Shown in pieces: positions 34,240-46,734 of a DNA stretch of 64,000 bases (position 1 is the stretch's first letter; each line of letters opens with the position of its first letter). The stretch is from Sophora flavescens (Eukaryota > Streptophyta > Magnoliopsida > Fabales > Fabaceae). Location of the stretch: contig CM061070.1 in assembly GCA_030762895.1 (NCBI GenBank), positions 78,297,291-78,361,290 on the forward strand, in the 5' to 3' direction. The notes under the pieces were generated by a model. It worked only from the letters and a program-made list of their open reading frames with translations. It ran no database searches and was not told the DNA's origin. The position numbers and the translations under genes are program-made.

Positions 34240-35010
34240 GCTTGCAGGGTGGATCGTCTGCCGAGCTTAAACAGAAAGATAAATGAGCCTACGGGGTGGA
34301 TTGCCCGTCTGAAACTCGAACTGAAGATAAAAGAGCCTACGGGGTGGATTGCCCGTTAGAAGCTCGAACTGAAAGATAAAAGAGCTTACGGGGTGGATTG
34401 CCCTGAAAGATAAAAGAGCTTACGGGGTGGATTGCCCGTGAGAAGCTCGAACTGAAAGATAAAAGAGCCTACGGGGTGGATTGCCCGTTAGAAGCTCGAA
34501 CTGAAAGATAAAAGAGCCTACGGGGTGGATTGCCCGTCAGAAGCTCGAGCATAAAGATAAAAGAGCTTACGGGGTGGATTGCCCGTGAGAAGCTCAAACT
34601 GAAAGATAAAAGAGCTTACGGGGTGGATTGCCCGTCAGAAGCTCGAACTGAAAGATAAAAGAGCCTACGGGGTGGATCGCCCGTCAGAAGCTCGAGCATA
34701 AAGATAAAAGAGCTTACGGGGTGGATTGCCCGTGAGAAGCTCAAACTGAAAGATAAAAGAGCTTACGGGGTGGATTGCCCGTCAGAAGCTCGAGCATAAA
34801 TATAAAAGAGCTTACGGGGTGGATTGCCCGTCAGAAGCTCGAACTGAAAGATAAAAGAGCTTACGGGGTGGATTGCCCGTGAGAAGCTCGAACTGAAAGA
34901 TAAAAGAGCTTACGGGGTGGATTGCCCGTCAGAAGCTCGAACTGAAAGATAAAAGAGCCTACGGGGTGGATTGCCCGTTAGAAGCTCGAACTGAAAGATA
35001 AAAAGCTTGT
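34240..35010. repeat. Tandem array, 49-bp unit, about 15 copies
   Basis: A unit containing TACGGGGTGGATTGCCCGT, then AGAAGCTCGAACTGAAAG and ATAAAAGAGC recurs with a strict 49-bp step (34422, 34471, 34520, 34569 and on to 34961). The first steps are 48 and 49 bp, and one shortened unit at 34388-34421 has lost 15 bp. Units differ at a few fixed sites (GCTTAC/GCCTAC, GTGAG/GTCAG/GTTAG), as expected from local amplification. The array lies just inside the 3' end of the element, where Ogre elements are known to carry variable tandem repeats. Confidence 0.95.
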
Positions 35011-35034
35011 GTGGTCTTATGCCTATAGGAGCCA

Positions 35035-36025
35035 ATAAAGGTATAGCTTATGAGCCCTCTGCCCGTTAAAGCTAAACAAAACGAAGCTTACGAGGCCCTA
35101 TGCCTGCTAAAGCTAACAAGACATGACTTTTGGGGTCCTGTGCCCGGTAAAGCCAAACTACAACAAAACAAAACTTAAGAGGCCCTATGCCTGCTAAAGC
35201 TGACAAGACATGATTTTTGGGGCCCTGTGCCCACTAAAGCCAAACTACAACAAAACAAAACTTAAGAGGCCCTATGCCTGCTAAAGCTGACAAGACAAAG
35301 CTTATGGGCTCTATGCCTGCTAAAGTTAACAATAACATGACTTTTGGGCCCCTGTGCCCGCAAAAGTCGAACAAAACAAAGCTTATGAGGCCCTATGCCT
35401 ACTAAAGCTAACAATAACATGACTTTTGGGCCCTGTGCTCGCTAAAGTCGAACAAAACCAAGCTTATGAGGCCCTATGCCTGCTAAAGCTAACAATAACA
35501 TGACTTTTGGGGCCCTGTGCCCGCGAAAGTCGAACAAAACAAAGCTTATGAGGTCCTATGCCTACTAAAGCTAACAATAACATGACTTTTGGGGCACTGT
35601 GCCCGTGAAAGTCGAACAAAACAAAGCTTATGAGGCCCTATGCCTAAAGCTAACAATAACATGACTTTTGGGCCCTGTGCCCGCTAAAGTCGAACAAATG
35701 CAAAGCTTATGAGGCCGTATGCCTTCTAAAGCTAACAATAACATGACTTTTGGGCCCTGTGCCCGTGAAAGTCGAACAAAACAAAGCTTATGAGGCCCTA
35801 TGCCTACTAAAGCTAACAATAACATGACTTTTGGGCCCTGTGCCCGTGAAAGTCGAACAAAACAAAGCTTATGAGGCCCTATGCCTACTAAAGCTAACAA
35901 TAACATGACTTTTGGGCCCTGTGCCCGCTAAAGTCGAACAAATGCAAAGCTTATGAGGCCGTATGCCTACTAAAGCTAACAATAACATGACTTTTGGGCC
36001 CTGTGCCCGCGAAAGTCGGACAAAT
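35035..36025. repeat. Tandem array, about 81-bp unit, about 12 copies
   Basis: A unit containing AAGCTTATGAGGCCCTATGC, then AAAGCTAACAATAACATGAC and TTTTGGGCCCTGTGCCCGC repeats with steps of 79-82 bp (unit starts at 35381, 35462, 35544, 35626, 35705, 35786, 35867, 35949). The earlier copies from 35035 are more diverged. Because 81 is a multiple of three, a minus-strand frame at 35628-35906 stays open as a 27-residue repeat, which is a by-product. The two halves of the unit (TATGCC... and TGTGCCC...) resemble each other, so the unit may itself be an old dimer of about 40 bp. Confidence 0.95.
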
Positions 36026-39000
36026 GTAAGAAGTGATGTTGACTTTGTTGATGCATGAAATGTTGAGACAATGCATGATATGAGATGACTTTTTTATTTG
36101 GTTGGTGAAAATCCCTTTTTTTTTTTTGTTTGATGCGTGAGATGCTTTTGATGAGTGATGCAGACCTTGATTATAATATTTTTTAATGTGTGATGCATGA
36201 TATGCTTTTTATCAATGATGAAAAAACTCTGATTTTTTTTTTTGAAAACACCTCTTTGATCCTTGACTCCTTAGATTTTTTATTGCAGCCGAGATTGAGG
36301 ATGAGCTGGAGTGATGCTCCTTGATTTCGATCGTCACTTATTTGTTGAACTGATGTTTTACTTCTTGCCTGAGATATGCTTCTTTGTGATGATTATCCCA
36401 ATTGGATGAGATTGCCTGGTCAATCTTTCAAGGATGTGACTTGCCCCAGCCTTCATGCGTTGGGAGCTTTTCATGGCTTGTCCTCTTAAACTGCCACGGT
36501 TTATCAGTTTGAGGAGACTTCTTGTACTTTGTTTGTATTTGACCCTAATTTTTGCGTAGGTCGCTCTTTGCAAGTTTTCAACCTACCGGGTCGCTCTAAC
36601 TTTTGCCCAGACTGCCTTTTCAGGTTTTCAGTCTAGCGAGCCTTTTTGTTTACTTTTTATTTTCTTTTTCTTTTTGATTTTGATTTTTCCTTTTTTTTTT
36701 TGACGTGGACAGTTTTGTCACCTTTATTTATGAAGATCAAAGCTCTTGCTTGAATTGCCAACTGAGGATGCCACTTTCTTCCTCGTATTCAAAATTCTTC
36801 TAACCAGAGTTGTTCATCAAATATTTACCATTAGACGGTTGAATTGTATCATTGAACTCATGTTTACCTTACCTGAAGCATCATGTAACAAACATGCATG
36901 GATTCAAAAGTATGATAGGAAAAACAATATGGCCTAAGCAACTTCTCGCTCGGTGTTGGAAGTTTGATAACTCAAATGGTATTCAAAAGGACAGGAGTGA
37001 AGTAAGACCCGCAAGAGGTGATGTGGGGGTCAAAAGAGTATTGTCCCATTTTGGTTTGATTTGATTTTGGATAGAAGGGATTCTGCTTACCAGAATTTTG
37101 CCTTAGTATCAGTCATGTGAAAATGAAACGGGCTTGTATGCGCTTAAGAACAAAATTTCCCAGATAAAGACCTTTGAGAATGAATTTACCCCAGTGTAGG
37201 GTTCCCAGAATGAAATTGCCCCAATGTAGGGTACTTGATTTGGAAAACTTGGGAATGATGTTGCCCCAGTGTAGGGCATCCAATAATGGAGATGCTCTAG
37301 AATAAGGCCCTTGAAAGCAAAGTTTTGCCCCATGTAGATCTTGCCCAAACTTTTGCCTAGACTGCCTATGAGGGTTTTCAGTCTAACAGGCTTTCTTTTT
37401 TTCTTTTTTCATTCTTTTTTGGATTTTTTTTAGGAGGAGTAATCAATTAAAAACTAGAAGAGCACAAACTTTTTGTCTCAAAATGAAGTTGATGAAAAAG
37501 TAGCAATCATTCATTGATCAGAGTGGACTTTTGAGGCTTGTAACGTGGCTAATGGTTGGGGTCATGAAAAAAGGATATAAGGCTCAAACAAATGTTTTAT
37601 GGTTGAATAGGACCAAGGATCCATGATCTTTTCGATTTCCAAGAACATTTGTTTTCCTCTAACTTTCCCCTTTTTTTTTTGTTTTACATGAGGTTTTTTT
37701 TTTCCTTCTTTTTCTTCTTCTTCTTCTTCTTTTTTTAATTCTTTTTTTTCAATGTTATGCTTCATGATCACCATTTCCTTCTTTCTTGCCCCTTGTTTAG
37801 TGGTGATCCTTGTCCAAGGTTCTTTGAAGAAAAATTTCAGGCTCAAAAGGGGTAACAAGGGATAATGATGATATTTTGCTAAGGGTAGAGAAAAAATGGC
37901 CAATCTTCATTTCAAATCATGATTGTTTATTTATTTATTTATTTATTTATTTTAAACTTTATTTTAGAGACAAAGAGATGGTGCTCACCAAATTTTATTT
38001 ATTTGCTCCTCTTTTATTTGTTTGTTTTCCTTTTTTTTTTTTTTGAAAAGGTATGGGCACATGTGGGCTTCATTGTTGTCCACAAAGAACTTTCAAGAAA
38101 GTGGGCCTTATTAACCAAACCAAAAAAGGTACTTGGGGAAGAAAAAAAAAAAGGAATCTGATATATGAGTATGACGAGAGAAACATTATGGTGGGGATGA
38201 AGATATAAAGAAAGGATGAGACAAGGTACGCATGCAAATCCATTACATTAATGCTTCAAGAAAGTGAACATGGTTCAATTATCTCATGATAGAATACAAC
38301 ATAACCATTGTGTCATGGTAAATCCCTGATAAAGAAATCTAGCCTTGGTTGCTTAGAAATTCTCAAGATGGGGATCACAAAGTATTGGCTCTTTTCAGTC
38401 ACTAGGATTGAATCTCTGATGATGTTAACATAGCCTTCATCTTGAACTCTCCATAGTTGATTGAGATTGTCCTTATCATGATTTCTTTCTTCCTCGGTCA
38501 GGGCCTTATTATCCCGATTTTGCATGATTTTCCAAAGATCACTCCATAAGAGGGTGAATATGTGCTACCTGACTCCAGTAGGACTATATAAAATCCTTCA
38601 CATTGACATCCAAACATCCATGATTAGGCAAAAAGTTGTGCCTACATTTTTCGGCCACTTGAGCAAATATTGTCTCCAGTTCCACCTCATGATCCAAAGT
38701 TTAGTTGACATTCTTTTTTATTGGAAGTGCAGTGGTTTACTTTTCTCCAGGAAATGAGCACAATGCATGAAATGCATGGAATGAATTATTTTTAATAAAT
38801 GTTCAACGTAGGAAGAAATAAGTATATGAGATGCATAAAAAGATAAATATTTTTTTTGAGCCAAGTACTAATGCGTGAGATGCATGAAATGAACTCTTTA
38901 TGTTTTTTTTTTAACTAGAGAATCGAATGAAAAAAGAGATTTTTTCTTTATAACAATGGCAATACATGCGGTTTTTTTGAATGTATAAGACGAATGGTTT

Positions 39001-39409
39001 GTTTTCATATTGACCCAAAGAGGTATGAAATGCATGTAATGGTTTATTCTTTATCAAATTTTCTTGAGAGATGCATGAAAAAAAAATGAGATGAATGAAT
39101 TTTTATTTTTTATTTCCTTTTTTATCCAAGAGGTTAATGAAATTGATGCGTAAGATGCATGACGGAGATTGAGTTTTTTATTTTTTATTTTTTATTTTAT
39201 TTTTTCACCATATGCATGACATGTTTTTTTTTTAATTTTTCTTCATGTGGTTGGCATAGAAAGTAATTGATGCATGCAATGCATGAAAAATGATTTTGTT
39301 TTTATTTCTTCATATTGACTCAAAAAATTAATTAATGCATGAGATGCATGGATCATTTTTTATTCATCTACAAAAAATATGAATGAGTTACAAAAATATG
39401 GATGAGCTA

Positions 39410-39459
<50 letters not shown>

Positions 39460-40255
39460 CACAAGCCCATTTTATTTATTTACAGAAATGCACGAGTTAC
39501 AAAATATGAAGATTTTTTTTTATTTTTTGTAAAAAAACAAAGGACTCGTATAAATCAATTTTTCTTTTAGAAAAAAAATAAAATAAAAATGTGGATTTTT
39601 TTTGACAAAAAATAAAATAAAAGACATGAAGATAGGTAAAGAAAAAAAAATGCTCCCTTTGTGTCCTATGATTTAGGGTTTACACACCTAAAGTCCTGAC
39701 TTTAACAGGCTGGCCCCTAAGTTTGTTTTATCAGTGAAAATTGGGTAGGGTCTAGACTTCTAAAATCCATGGTCCTCAGATTGCCCCCATCTCGAAAGAT
39801 AAGGATCCGACTCATGAGTCTAGCCACAAGTAGGGATAAACCCTCTCAATATGACCATCCCATGATATCGGGTACAACCTGAGTGGTGAATCGACAAATA
39901 TCAGGGGGGTACAAGACCTCTTCAATGACAATGTCGACACACCGCCTAATCCTTAAGCTTCCACAAGCTCGGGTATAGAGCTAAAAGTGTGTGAAATAAA
40001 TGTAAGTGATGTGTGTGCTGGGAGCATACAAACCTCCTCCAAACCTATTAAAATGAAAACTACATCACACATGCAAAAAAGAACAGCCAACAACATAATA
40101 ATTCTCTACCCTAGGGTTGCAAGAATATACAAAGGCATATATTAAAGCATATAACAATTTACAAAACAAATAAAACAAAGAGGGGTAAAACTAATATTTT
40201 CAAAGTTATTAAAAGAAGTTGCACAACCAACTATGATAGGCCTGACTCTCTAAAG
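36026..40255. other. Non-coding internal region of the Ogre-like element
   Basis: It is low complexity with no retroviral domain. Visible pieces: a twice-used motif CCCAGACTGCC, 5-6 nt, GGTTTTCAGTCTA (36608 and 37350); four or five spaced copies of TGCCCCAGTGTAGGG (37190-37340); a TTTA microsatellite (37925-37953); scattered GATGCATGA and AATGCATG motifs (36045-36200 and 38755-39340); and a TA run (39413-39457). A minus-strand Lys/Glu-rich frame (37562-37903) reflects a CTTCTT-rich tract. Confidence 0.7.
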
Positions 40256-40275
40256 TCCCCAATGGAGTCGCCGGC
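40256..40275 (-). other. Primer-binding site of the Ogre-like element
   Basis: Directly inside the right LTR the minus strand reads GCCGGCGACTCCATTGGGGA. GGCGACTCC plus GGGGA matches the tRNA-Arg-type primer-binding site known for Ogre/Tat elements, five or fewer bases from the LTR end. The tRNA assignment is from memory of the lineage. Confidence 0.65.
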
Positions 40276-43200
40276 TGTCGCGATCGTCCCTTCCGGGAGC
40301 CGCGAAAAGAGATAAAAACAGAGGAGTCGCCACTAAGATTTTTATTGGGAAAATCTTAGAAAACCCAATTATTTAAAGGTAAACTGGTCTTTTAAAAAAG
40401 AGAGATATGAGTCCGGGAGTCGGTTACGAGTAGGGAAGGTATTAGCACCCCACATCGCCCGTTTAAAAACGGTACCTCAAGTTAATTGTGCAAAAAAACA
40501 TTTTAACAGCCTTTTAAATATTTATTTTACCCCAAAAATTATTTACAAGAAAGAATTATTTTTAGCTTTTAATATTTTAATTTTTTATTAATTTTTTTTT
40601 AAAACTTTATAGTTTATAAAAACTAAATGAAGTTGAACATGTCACATGAGTCCACAGGGCAACCTCAAATCTAAGGGATTAAACATGGCACCGTGTCCAT
40701 AGAGCATCCCTGGAAAGAGAAAAGTTTAATTATTTTGATTAATTATTTTAACATAAAAAGGGGATGCAAAAAAAGGAAAATTAATTAAATGAGGTTGAAC
40801 GTGGCACATGAGTCCACAGGGCAACCTCAAATCTAAGGGACTGAACATGGCACCGTGTCCATAGAGCATCCCTAAAAATAGAAAAATTTAATTTTTGATT
40901 AATTATTTTGACATAAAAAGGAGATACAAAAAAGGGAAAAATTAGTTTTGGCCCGACAAGATGATTTATCTTGCTCCTACGTATTCCCGGGTGCGATGGG
41001 AAACTCAAAGCCACATAGTTCTTTAGAAAATATTTGATTGGTTGGTTGATTTTAATTTTGATGAAGATTTGATTTTTTTATTTTATTTTAAAAGGTTTTT
41101 ATGTATTTTCGTTTTTTATTTATTTAATATTTTTTTATGTCGAAAACTCCTAAACGAGGTAGAACATGGCAAATACGTCCACAGAGCTATCTCGCATCTA
41201 AGGAATTGAGTGTGAAACCTCTCACAAAGCAATCCCACAATTATTTTTCGATTTAGATTGTTGCGTGAATTAAAAAGATTTTTATAAAAGGAAATTGGGT
41301 AAAATTGATTAAAAATATGAATTAAGAGAACATTTAATATTTTTTAAAGGGGATTCACTCTTGCACAGGGTTAAAGATAGCAAGGCTATACGATGAACCC
41401 TTACAATTCATACGATACTTGAGGATGAAAAAATCATACATCAACGTTGTGGATTGTTGCGTGAATTCAAAAAAAATCTTTTCTTTTTATTTTTATGACC
41501 TTTTGTTTTTATTGTTTTGTTTCTCTTTTTTTTTTTTCAGTAACTAAAAGAAAAAGGACAAGCACATCATCAGGCCAGAAACCCAAATCTCTAGGCGCCG
41601 AACCTAGGGGTGGCAAAATGATCCATTTGTCCACTATCCATCCAGTCCATCCATGAAAAAATCCATCCAATCCATCCATTTATAAAAAAATAATATAAAT
41701 GGATTGGATGGATTTGATTATTTTTTTAGTGGATGGTTTATGATCCATCCAATATATTTTAGAATCCATTGGACCAACAATAAAAAATGTAACGGATCAA
41801 CTTTTATCCATTCCAAAACCAATTTATTTTTTTCATATTATTTTTTACCAAATAAAAAAACCTCCATTTGTAAAAAAAAAAAAAAGTCTATCTAATTTTC
41901 TCTTCCGTTCCTTATTATTTTTCTTCACTATTTTTATTTTATTTAGGATCAAACTTAGTACAAATTCTTTGTGTCTATTGTCTTAAGGAAAAACACTATA
42001 AAAGTATTGAAAGAATTATCCATCCGTCAAAGAGTTATCCATCCAATCCATCCATTACAAAAAAAAAACTTTAATGGATTGGATCAAGTTGGATCATTTC
42101 ATATTAAAGATGGATCACTATCCATCCACTATGTTACTAAATCCATTGGATGATATTCTTAAATTAAAAACAAATCCATTGGATAAAATTGAAAAATAAA
42201 ACAAAATTTGCAAAATCCACTACCGATCCATTTTTGAGTTAAAAACAAAAACACACAACATATGAATACTACATCGACATGTGTTAAATTTAAGCAAAAT
42301 TGGCAAGAGAATTGAACTGTTGAAGAGGATTCGGATTCTGCCACTCTAGAGTATTTTCTCATTCCATTATAAGTTTCTTTGTTTGTATTTTTATATAAGT
42401 TTCTTTGTTTGTATTTTTATGTTAACATTCTTAATGATATGGTAAGAGGGGACATCAGCAGGAAAACCTAAATTGACGCCATCAATTGCCGAAGATCTTG
42501 ACCGCCATCAAAATTATTTAATTGTAAAAAAAAATTATTCTTCAAAATAATTTTTATGGATGGATTGGATATCCATCCATAAAAAAATTGTTAATGGATG
42601 GATTGGATGGATTTTATTAAATGGATATGGATGGATTGGATTTTTTTTAATGAATTTTTAATGGATCATAATGGATTAATGGATCGTTTTCAATCCATCC
42701 ATTACAATCCGCATAAAAATTTATCCAATCCATCCATTTGCCACCCCTAGCCGAACCCAACAAGGAAAAGGAGAAAAAAAACAGAGGGTCAAAGCAAATG
42801 AAGGAAAAAGAAAACAAAGTATAAATAGGTGATTTTTTTTGAAATAAAAAGTACTTTCTCCCTCTTCATATATCAGAGGAGCATAGGGAGTCACAGTGAA
42901 AGTGACAAACCAGTAAAGAAACCAACTTTGGCCCTTCACCTGCACGAACACCGGAGAGAGCAGCGGCTGGGTTGGAGGCGAGATGGTGGGTGCGGCGGAG
43001 CGCTGGTTCTGCTGTTGCTGGCGTCGGCGAACGGGAGCAGAAGCACGCAGTGGATGGAGCCGGTCCGGGTCGAACGCAGCGGCGGCGGGGACACGAATCT
43101 GGACTGGTGGAGGATGAACCAGAACGCCGATCTGCAACTCCCCAGCGGCAGGAGTCGTGGTGGTCTCGCGGATCTGGTGGTGGAGGATGAACCAAAAACG

Positions 43201-44131
43201 GATCTGAGTTGTGTGTGTATGTGGCTTTTTCTGTTTTTCTTGTTTGTTGTTGTTGGGTTGTTGAAGAAGAAGAAGAATGAGAGGAGAAAGATGAAGGTGG
43301 AAGGATGAAGGTGATGGGTTTATGGTGAAGGAGGAAGAAGGGTTGAAGGAGGAAGAAGGAGATGGGTTTATGGTGAAGGAGGAAGAAGGGTTCTGTTGAA
43401 GGAGAAGAGGAAAAAAAACGTAAAAGAAGGGAAGGACCAAGAGGGAAGGGAGAAGGAGATGGTTCTGTCAGGGGAGGAAAAAGAAAATCAATGAAGAAAC
43501 AGTGGTTGTGGTTAAGGAAAAAAAAAAGGATTGTGGTTTCTGGGTCCTTTTCTTTTTACCCAGTTTTCTTCTTCCTGTTCTTGCTCTCTTTCTCTCAATA
43601 TTTTGGTTGATAATTTTGTTCCCTTTTTGAAAGCAGAAACAGAGAAATGGAGAAGAAGATTTTTCCGCCCCCCCTTCTTCGTTGCTGCTGTCCTCTATTT
43701 GTAGAAGGAGATGAACTCTGCTCATTGTCATTGGAACCTTACAAGCTTGAGTGTTGCAGAGGTTATCATGCTCTAGTCCCTTCAATTCCCATTTCTGTGC
43801 CTCTTTTCTCTGATCTAGGCATAACCCTTTTCCCCAAGTTCTGAACAATACCCATAAATGGGAGGCTAGCTGCTTGAGGCCTTGAGCCTTGTGAGAGCTA
43901 TGGTGGAGATGGGGAAAACACAGTGGACAAAACATTTAACTTCTAGAAAAACATTTTTTTTTGTTTTTTTTTTATTTAAATATCTTTTCACTTGGGCTTG
44001 GACTCAAAACAACTTGTGACAAAAACAAATTGGGCCAATAACATAACCAATTTTTTAGAGATTTTTTATGCATTTTTTCTTCAAAATATTAATTAAAAAG
44101 GAAAATACCCGGACAAAATTAGGTGTTCACA
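40276..44131 (-). repeat. Right (5') LTR of the Ogre-like element, split by a hAT element
   Basis: 3,856 bp, or about 2.7 kb once the insertion at 41605-42749 and one copy of its 8-bp TSD are removed, equal to the left LTR. It begins TGTCGCGATCG on the plus strand and ends GGTGTTCACA before the TSD CTATC. Confidence 0.9.
41605..42749. mobile_element. Non-autonomous hAT element inside the right LTR
   Basis: Its inverted ends are TAGGGGTGGCAAAATGATCC and (right) ATCCATTTGCCACCCCTA, with a perfect 8-bp TSD GCCGAACC (41597-41604 and 42750-42757). The uninterrupted site is present in the left LTR (32655-32668, GCGCCGAACCCAAC), so the insertion is proven within this window. Many ATCCATCCAATCC and GGATTGGATGG motifs fill both subterminal regions. 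No transposase domain is seen in 1,145 bp. Confidence 0.95.
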
Positions 44132-44417
44132 CTATCTCATTTATCGCATCTGTTTTCTTTTTCAGAAGTTACTTATTATATTTTCTCAAAATAATCTAAA
44201 ATTTAATATGTTTTAGGATTTTAAATGTTTTTCAATAGCTTATTCAAATAATTTAAAATATTAAAATGATTTTTAACAAAAATAAATACTTTTTAAAAAT
44301 AATTAAACTAATAGCTCCTAAGTCCTAAATTTGATTGCGTAAAAAAAAGTCGTAATTTTTTTTAATAACAAAAAGTCCTAAATTTGATTTGACAGTGGGA
44401 AAGATCCATAGTTGTCG

Positions 44418-45375
44418 CTGATGGTGGTCCCCGAGGGATGATAATTTGGACCATATCCTATGAGTATCTAAAAGAAATATCCACAACAAGTAGAGTAAAT
44501 ACCTTCTTTATGGGATATGGGTTCGGGTTTGGGTAATTATTCGCAAAAAAATAAAGGGTATGGGTGCAGCTACGAGTACTCTAGTACCCACCCTGTCCCG
44601 AACCCATATATATATATATATATATATTAGTATATAATTATAATTATATATGGCTTTTTCCTTTGTTATTCTGCTTCTGTGCGAGCTTGCTAGTGCAGTG
44701 GTTGGATTGGTCATGATATTGGGCTGGTGTCTTTAGTAGTTTCCTTGGTAATTCTTGTATTTAGTTGGCTGCCTTTGTGTTCTTGATTTTGGTTTCTGCA
44801 TGCTTTAGGTCAAGTATCAATGGTACATAGACTTTTTCTTCTTTCTATTTTTTTATATGGGTTGGAGTACCCTTAATACTACCAATCAATATACTTCTTT
44901 GTTTATCAAAATAAAATAATTATATATTAATTTTTAAAAATAAAATTAATGTAAAGTTCTAAACCTAGGGCTCGTTAGTGTCTTTCTCTTTCTAAACTTA
45001 CAAGTTCATAAATTTATTATATATTTTGGATGTTTATTGAGATATTTACTCGTTTAGGATGTTTTAGATGTTTTTATCTAGTTTAATACTTTGATTTGTA
45101 ATGTTTCATGATTATAGTAGAAGGATTTTTGGAAGTTTTTTAATTGAGTTGCAATATTTTTTTATGTTATTTATTATTTTTTCTTAGTTAAAGTACGGGA
45201 AACAGGTGTGGGTACTTAGGTACCCAGAGGGTATGGGTAAGGGTACTAAAGTTGCTACGCATGCGGGTATGAGTTCGGGTACGTGTCTTTTTTTCAAACG
45301 TGGGTATGGAAATGGGTATTATAGTACCCTACCCAAACCCTACCCATTATCATCCATACCCCGACAACAACATCA
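44418..45375. mobile_element. Possible DNA transposon with GGGTATGGG-rich ends
   Basis: The left part reads CCCCGAGGGATGATAATTTG and the right part ATTATCATCCATACCCCGAC, which are roughly inverted. GGGTATGGG and TACCC motifs are frequent in both subterminal parts. The TSD is not clear. The middle holds a nested LINE fragment and AT-rich sequence. Tentative. Confidence 0.4.
44652..44916 (+). mobile_element. 5'-truncated LINE 3' end
   Basis: An 11-bp TSD TAATTATATAT (44641-44651 and 44917-44927) brackets a segment ending CAATATACTTCTTTGTTTAT then CAAAATAAA, the usual tail of plant L1-type LINEs. It is 265 bp and only 3' UTR remains. Confidence 0.75.
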
Positions 45376-46734
45376 ATGGCAATTAGTTTGGGATATATTT
45401 ATTTATGGTTATATTATGAAAGTTTGTACAAAAAGTTGTACATAATTATTTTTGTGAATAAATTCAATCTCACTTCCAAAGTCTGATTTAATTATCCGTT
45501 AATTTAATATATTAATAAATAAATAAATAAATTTAGGATTTAATTTGTATTATTGTAATATATATATATATATATATATAATATCAACAAATCCTAAATT
45601 GATATATTATTAAAAATAAAAATATCAGCAATTCACTATTTTTAACATTCTCTCCAATACACTCTTAATTATTCGGTAAATTTCATATCAGCACCATAAA
45701 TAAAATATGTCTCACATAAAATTTGTTGCCACGTATCAAATAGAATGTGTTGATAACATTACTATGTTAAAAACGTTTGTTCTCTCTTGAGTCCCACGTG
45801 CCAGGTACACAAACCTTGACTCAACCTTGTTATTAACTGTGATTAAACATGCTATGATTTTATTTCTAGGTGATCCTGTATTTGAGATATTGTAGCCAAT
45901 AAAATAGAAGAAATAGACTAGTGTAGAATTATTAGGAGAAATTGTTATAAAATTTATGAATAACTTTTTTTTTCAAAATATAGCCACATACTCTGCACAA
46001 AATCTAGAATATCGCGGAACTATCAAGATAAGTGGTTACTTGATAACAATGTGAAACCTAACATATAATTTATGAATCACAAATTTTAACTAAATTTAGG
46101 TTTCATAGTTAATCATATATTCTACATATAGAATTAAGGAGATTATAATTGTTCACTTGACATTTAATAAAACAGATTCTCCTTGAGTCATCGTAAACAT
46201 AAATTCTTAAAAGAACTTTATAAATAAGATAACTTTGTATTGTAAAATACGAGGACCATTTAAAAAGGTTTATCATCTTATAGTCAGGGATAGACTCAAA
46301 ATTTTTGACTAGTGAGGGCAAAATCATATATCATAAATACTTTTATAAAAAAATTATATAAATGCATAAGCGATAAAATAATGACATCATTATTATTAAG
46401 CCAGAAATTGGAGATTACAAAAACTATATCATTATATAACCATAAAATTGAAGATACCTCAACTTCTATAAATTATAATTGCTCTCTGCGTGTTTTTCTA
46501 TTTTGAAATTGCTGTATATTTTTTCATTTTCAACACTATTAGAAATATTTCTCTATGTATGTAACCAAGTTGTATTGAAAAAACAAAATGTGTTTGTAAA
46601 GTATGGTTGTCAAGAATGAGGACAATATTATTAGAGTAGTGTTGTAGAGCAATTGCTGTAATATAATTTTTTTAGTGGGGGCAACAAAAATTTATCTAAA
46701 ATTTAATAAAAAAAATTTTACTTGGTGGTGGCTG

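Larger units (their letters stand above)
31321..44131 (-). mobile_element. Non-autonomous Ogre/Tat-like LTR retrotransposon (LARD-type)
   Basis: Two LTRs (31321-34041 and 40276-44131) enclose 6.2 kb and are flanked by a perfect TSD CTATC (31316-31320 and 44132-44136). On the minus strand the LTR starts TGTGAACACC, the primer-binding site GGCGACTCCATTGGGGAC follows the right LTR, and a polypurine tract (GTAAAGAGGGGCAGC) precedes the left LTR. These signals are those of Ogre/Tat gypsy elements. No gag, protease, RT, integrase or RNase H motif is seen inside, only two tandem arrays and low-complexity sequence. The LTRs are very similar apart from a hAT insertion, so the insertion is fairly recent. 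Confidence 0.85.
44137..46734. other. Intergenic DNA with a MITE-like segment and a LINE fragment
   Basis: No gene is seen. It contains a possible DNA element (44418-45375), a LINE 3' end inside that (44652-44916) and TA runs at about 44607-44627 and 45559-45581. 46310-46734 contains GTGAGGGCAAAATCAT and GTGGGGGCAACAAAAAT motifs reminiscent of transposon-derived sequence, with no boundary found. Confidence 0.5.

Noticed and set aside
35628..35906. Open minus-strand frame encoding a 27-residue repeat
   Set aside because: The 81-bp tandem unit is a multiple of three, so any stop-free frame stays open across copies; this is a property of the array and not a gene.
34240..36025. Could the regular arrays be a CRISPR?
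   Set aside because: There are no unique spacers; whole 49-bp and 81-bp units repeat end to end, no cas genes are present and the context is a plant retroelement.
37562..37903. Lys/Glu-rich minus-strand frame of 113 codons
   Set aside because: It is encoded by a CTTCTT microsatellite-like tract in the non-coding interior of the Ogre-like element; no domain.
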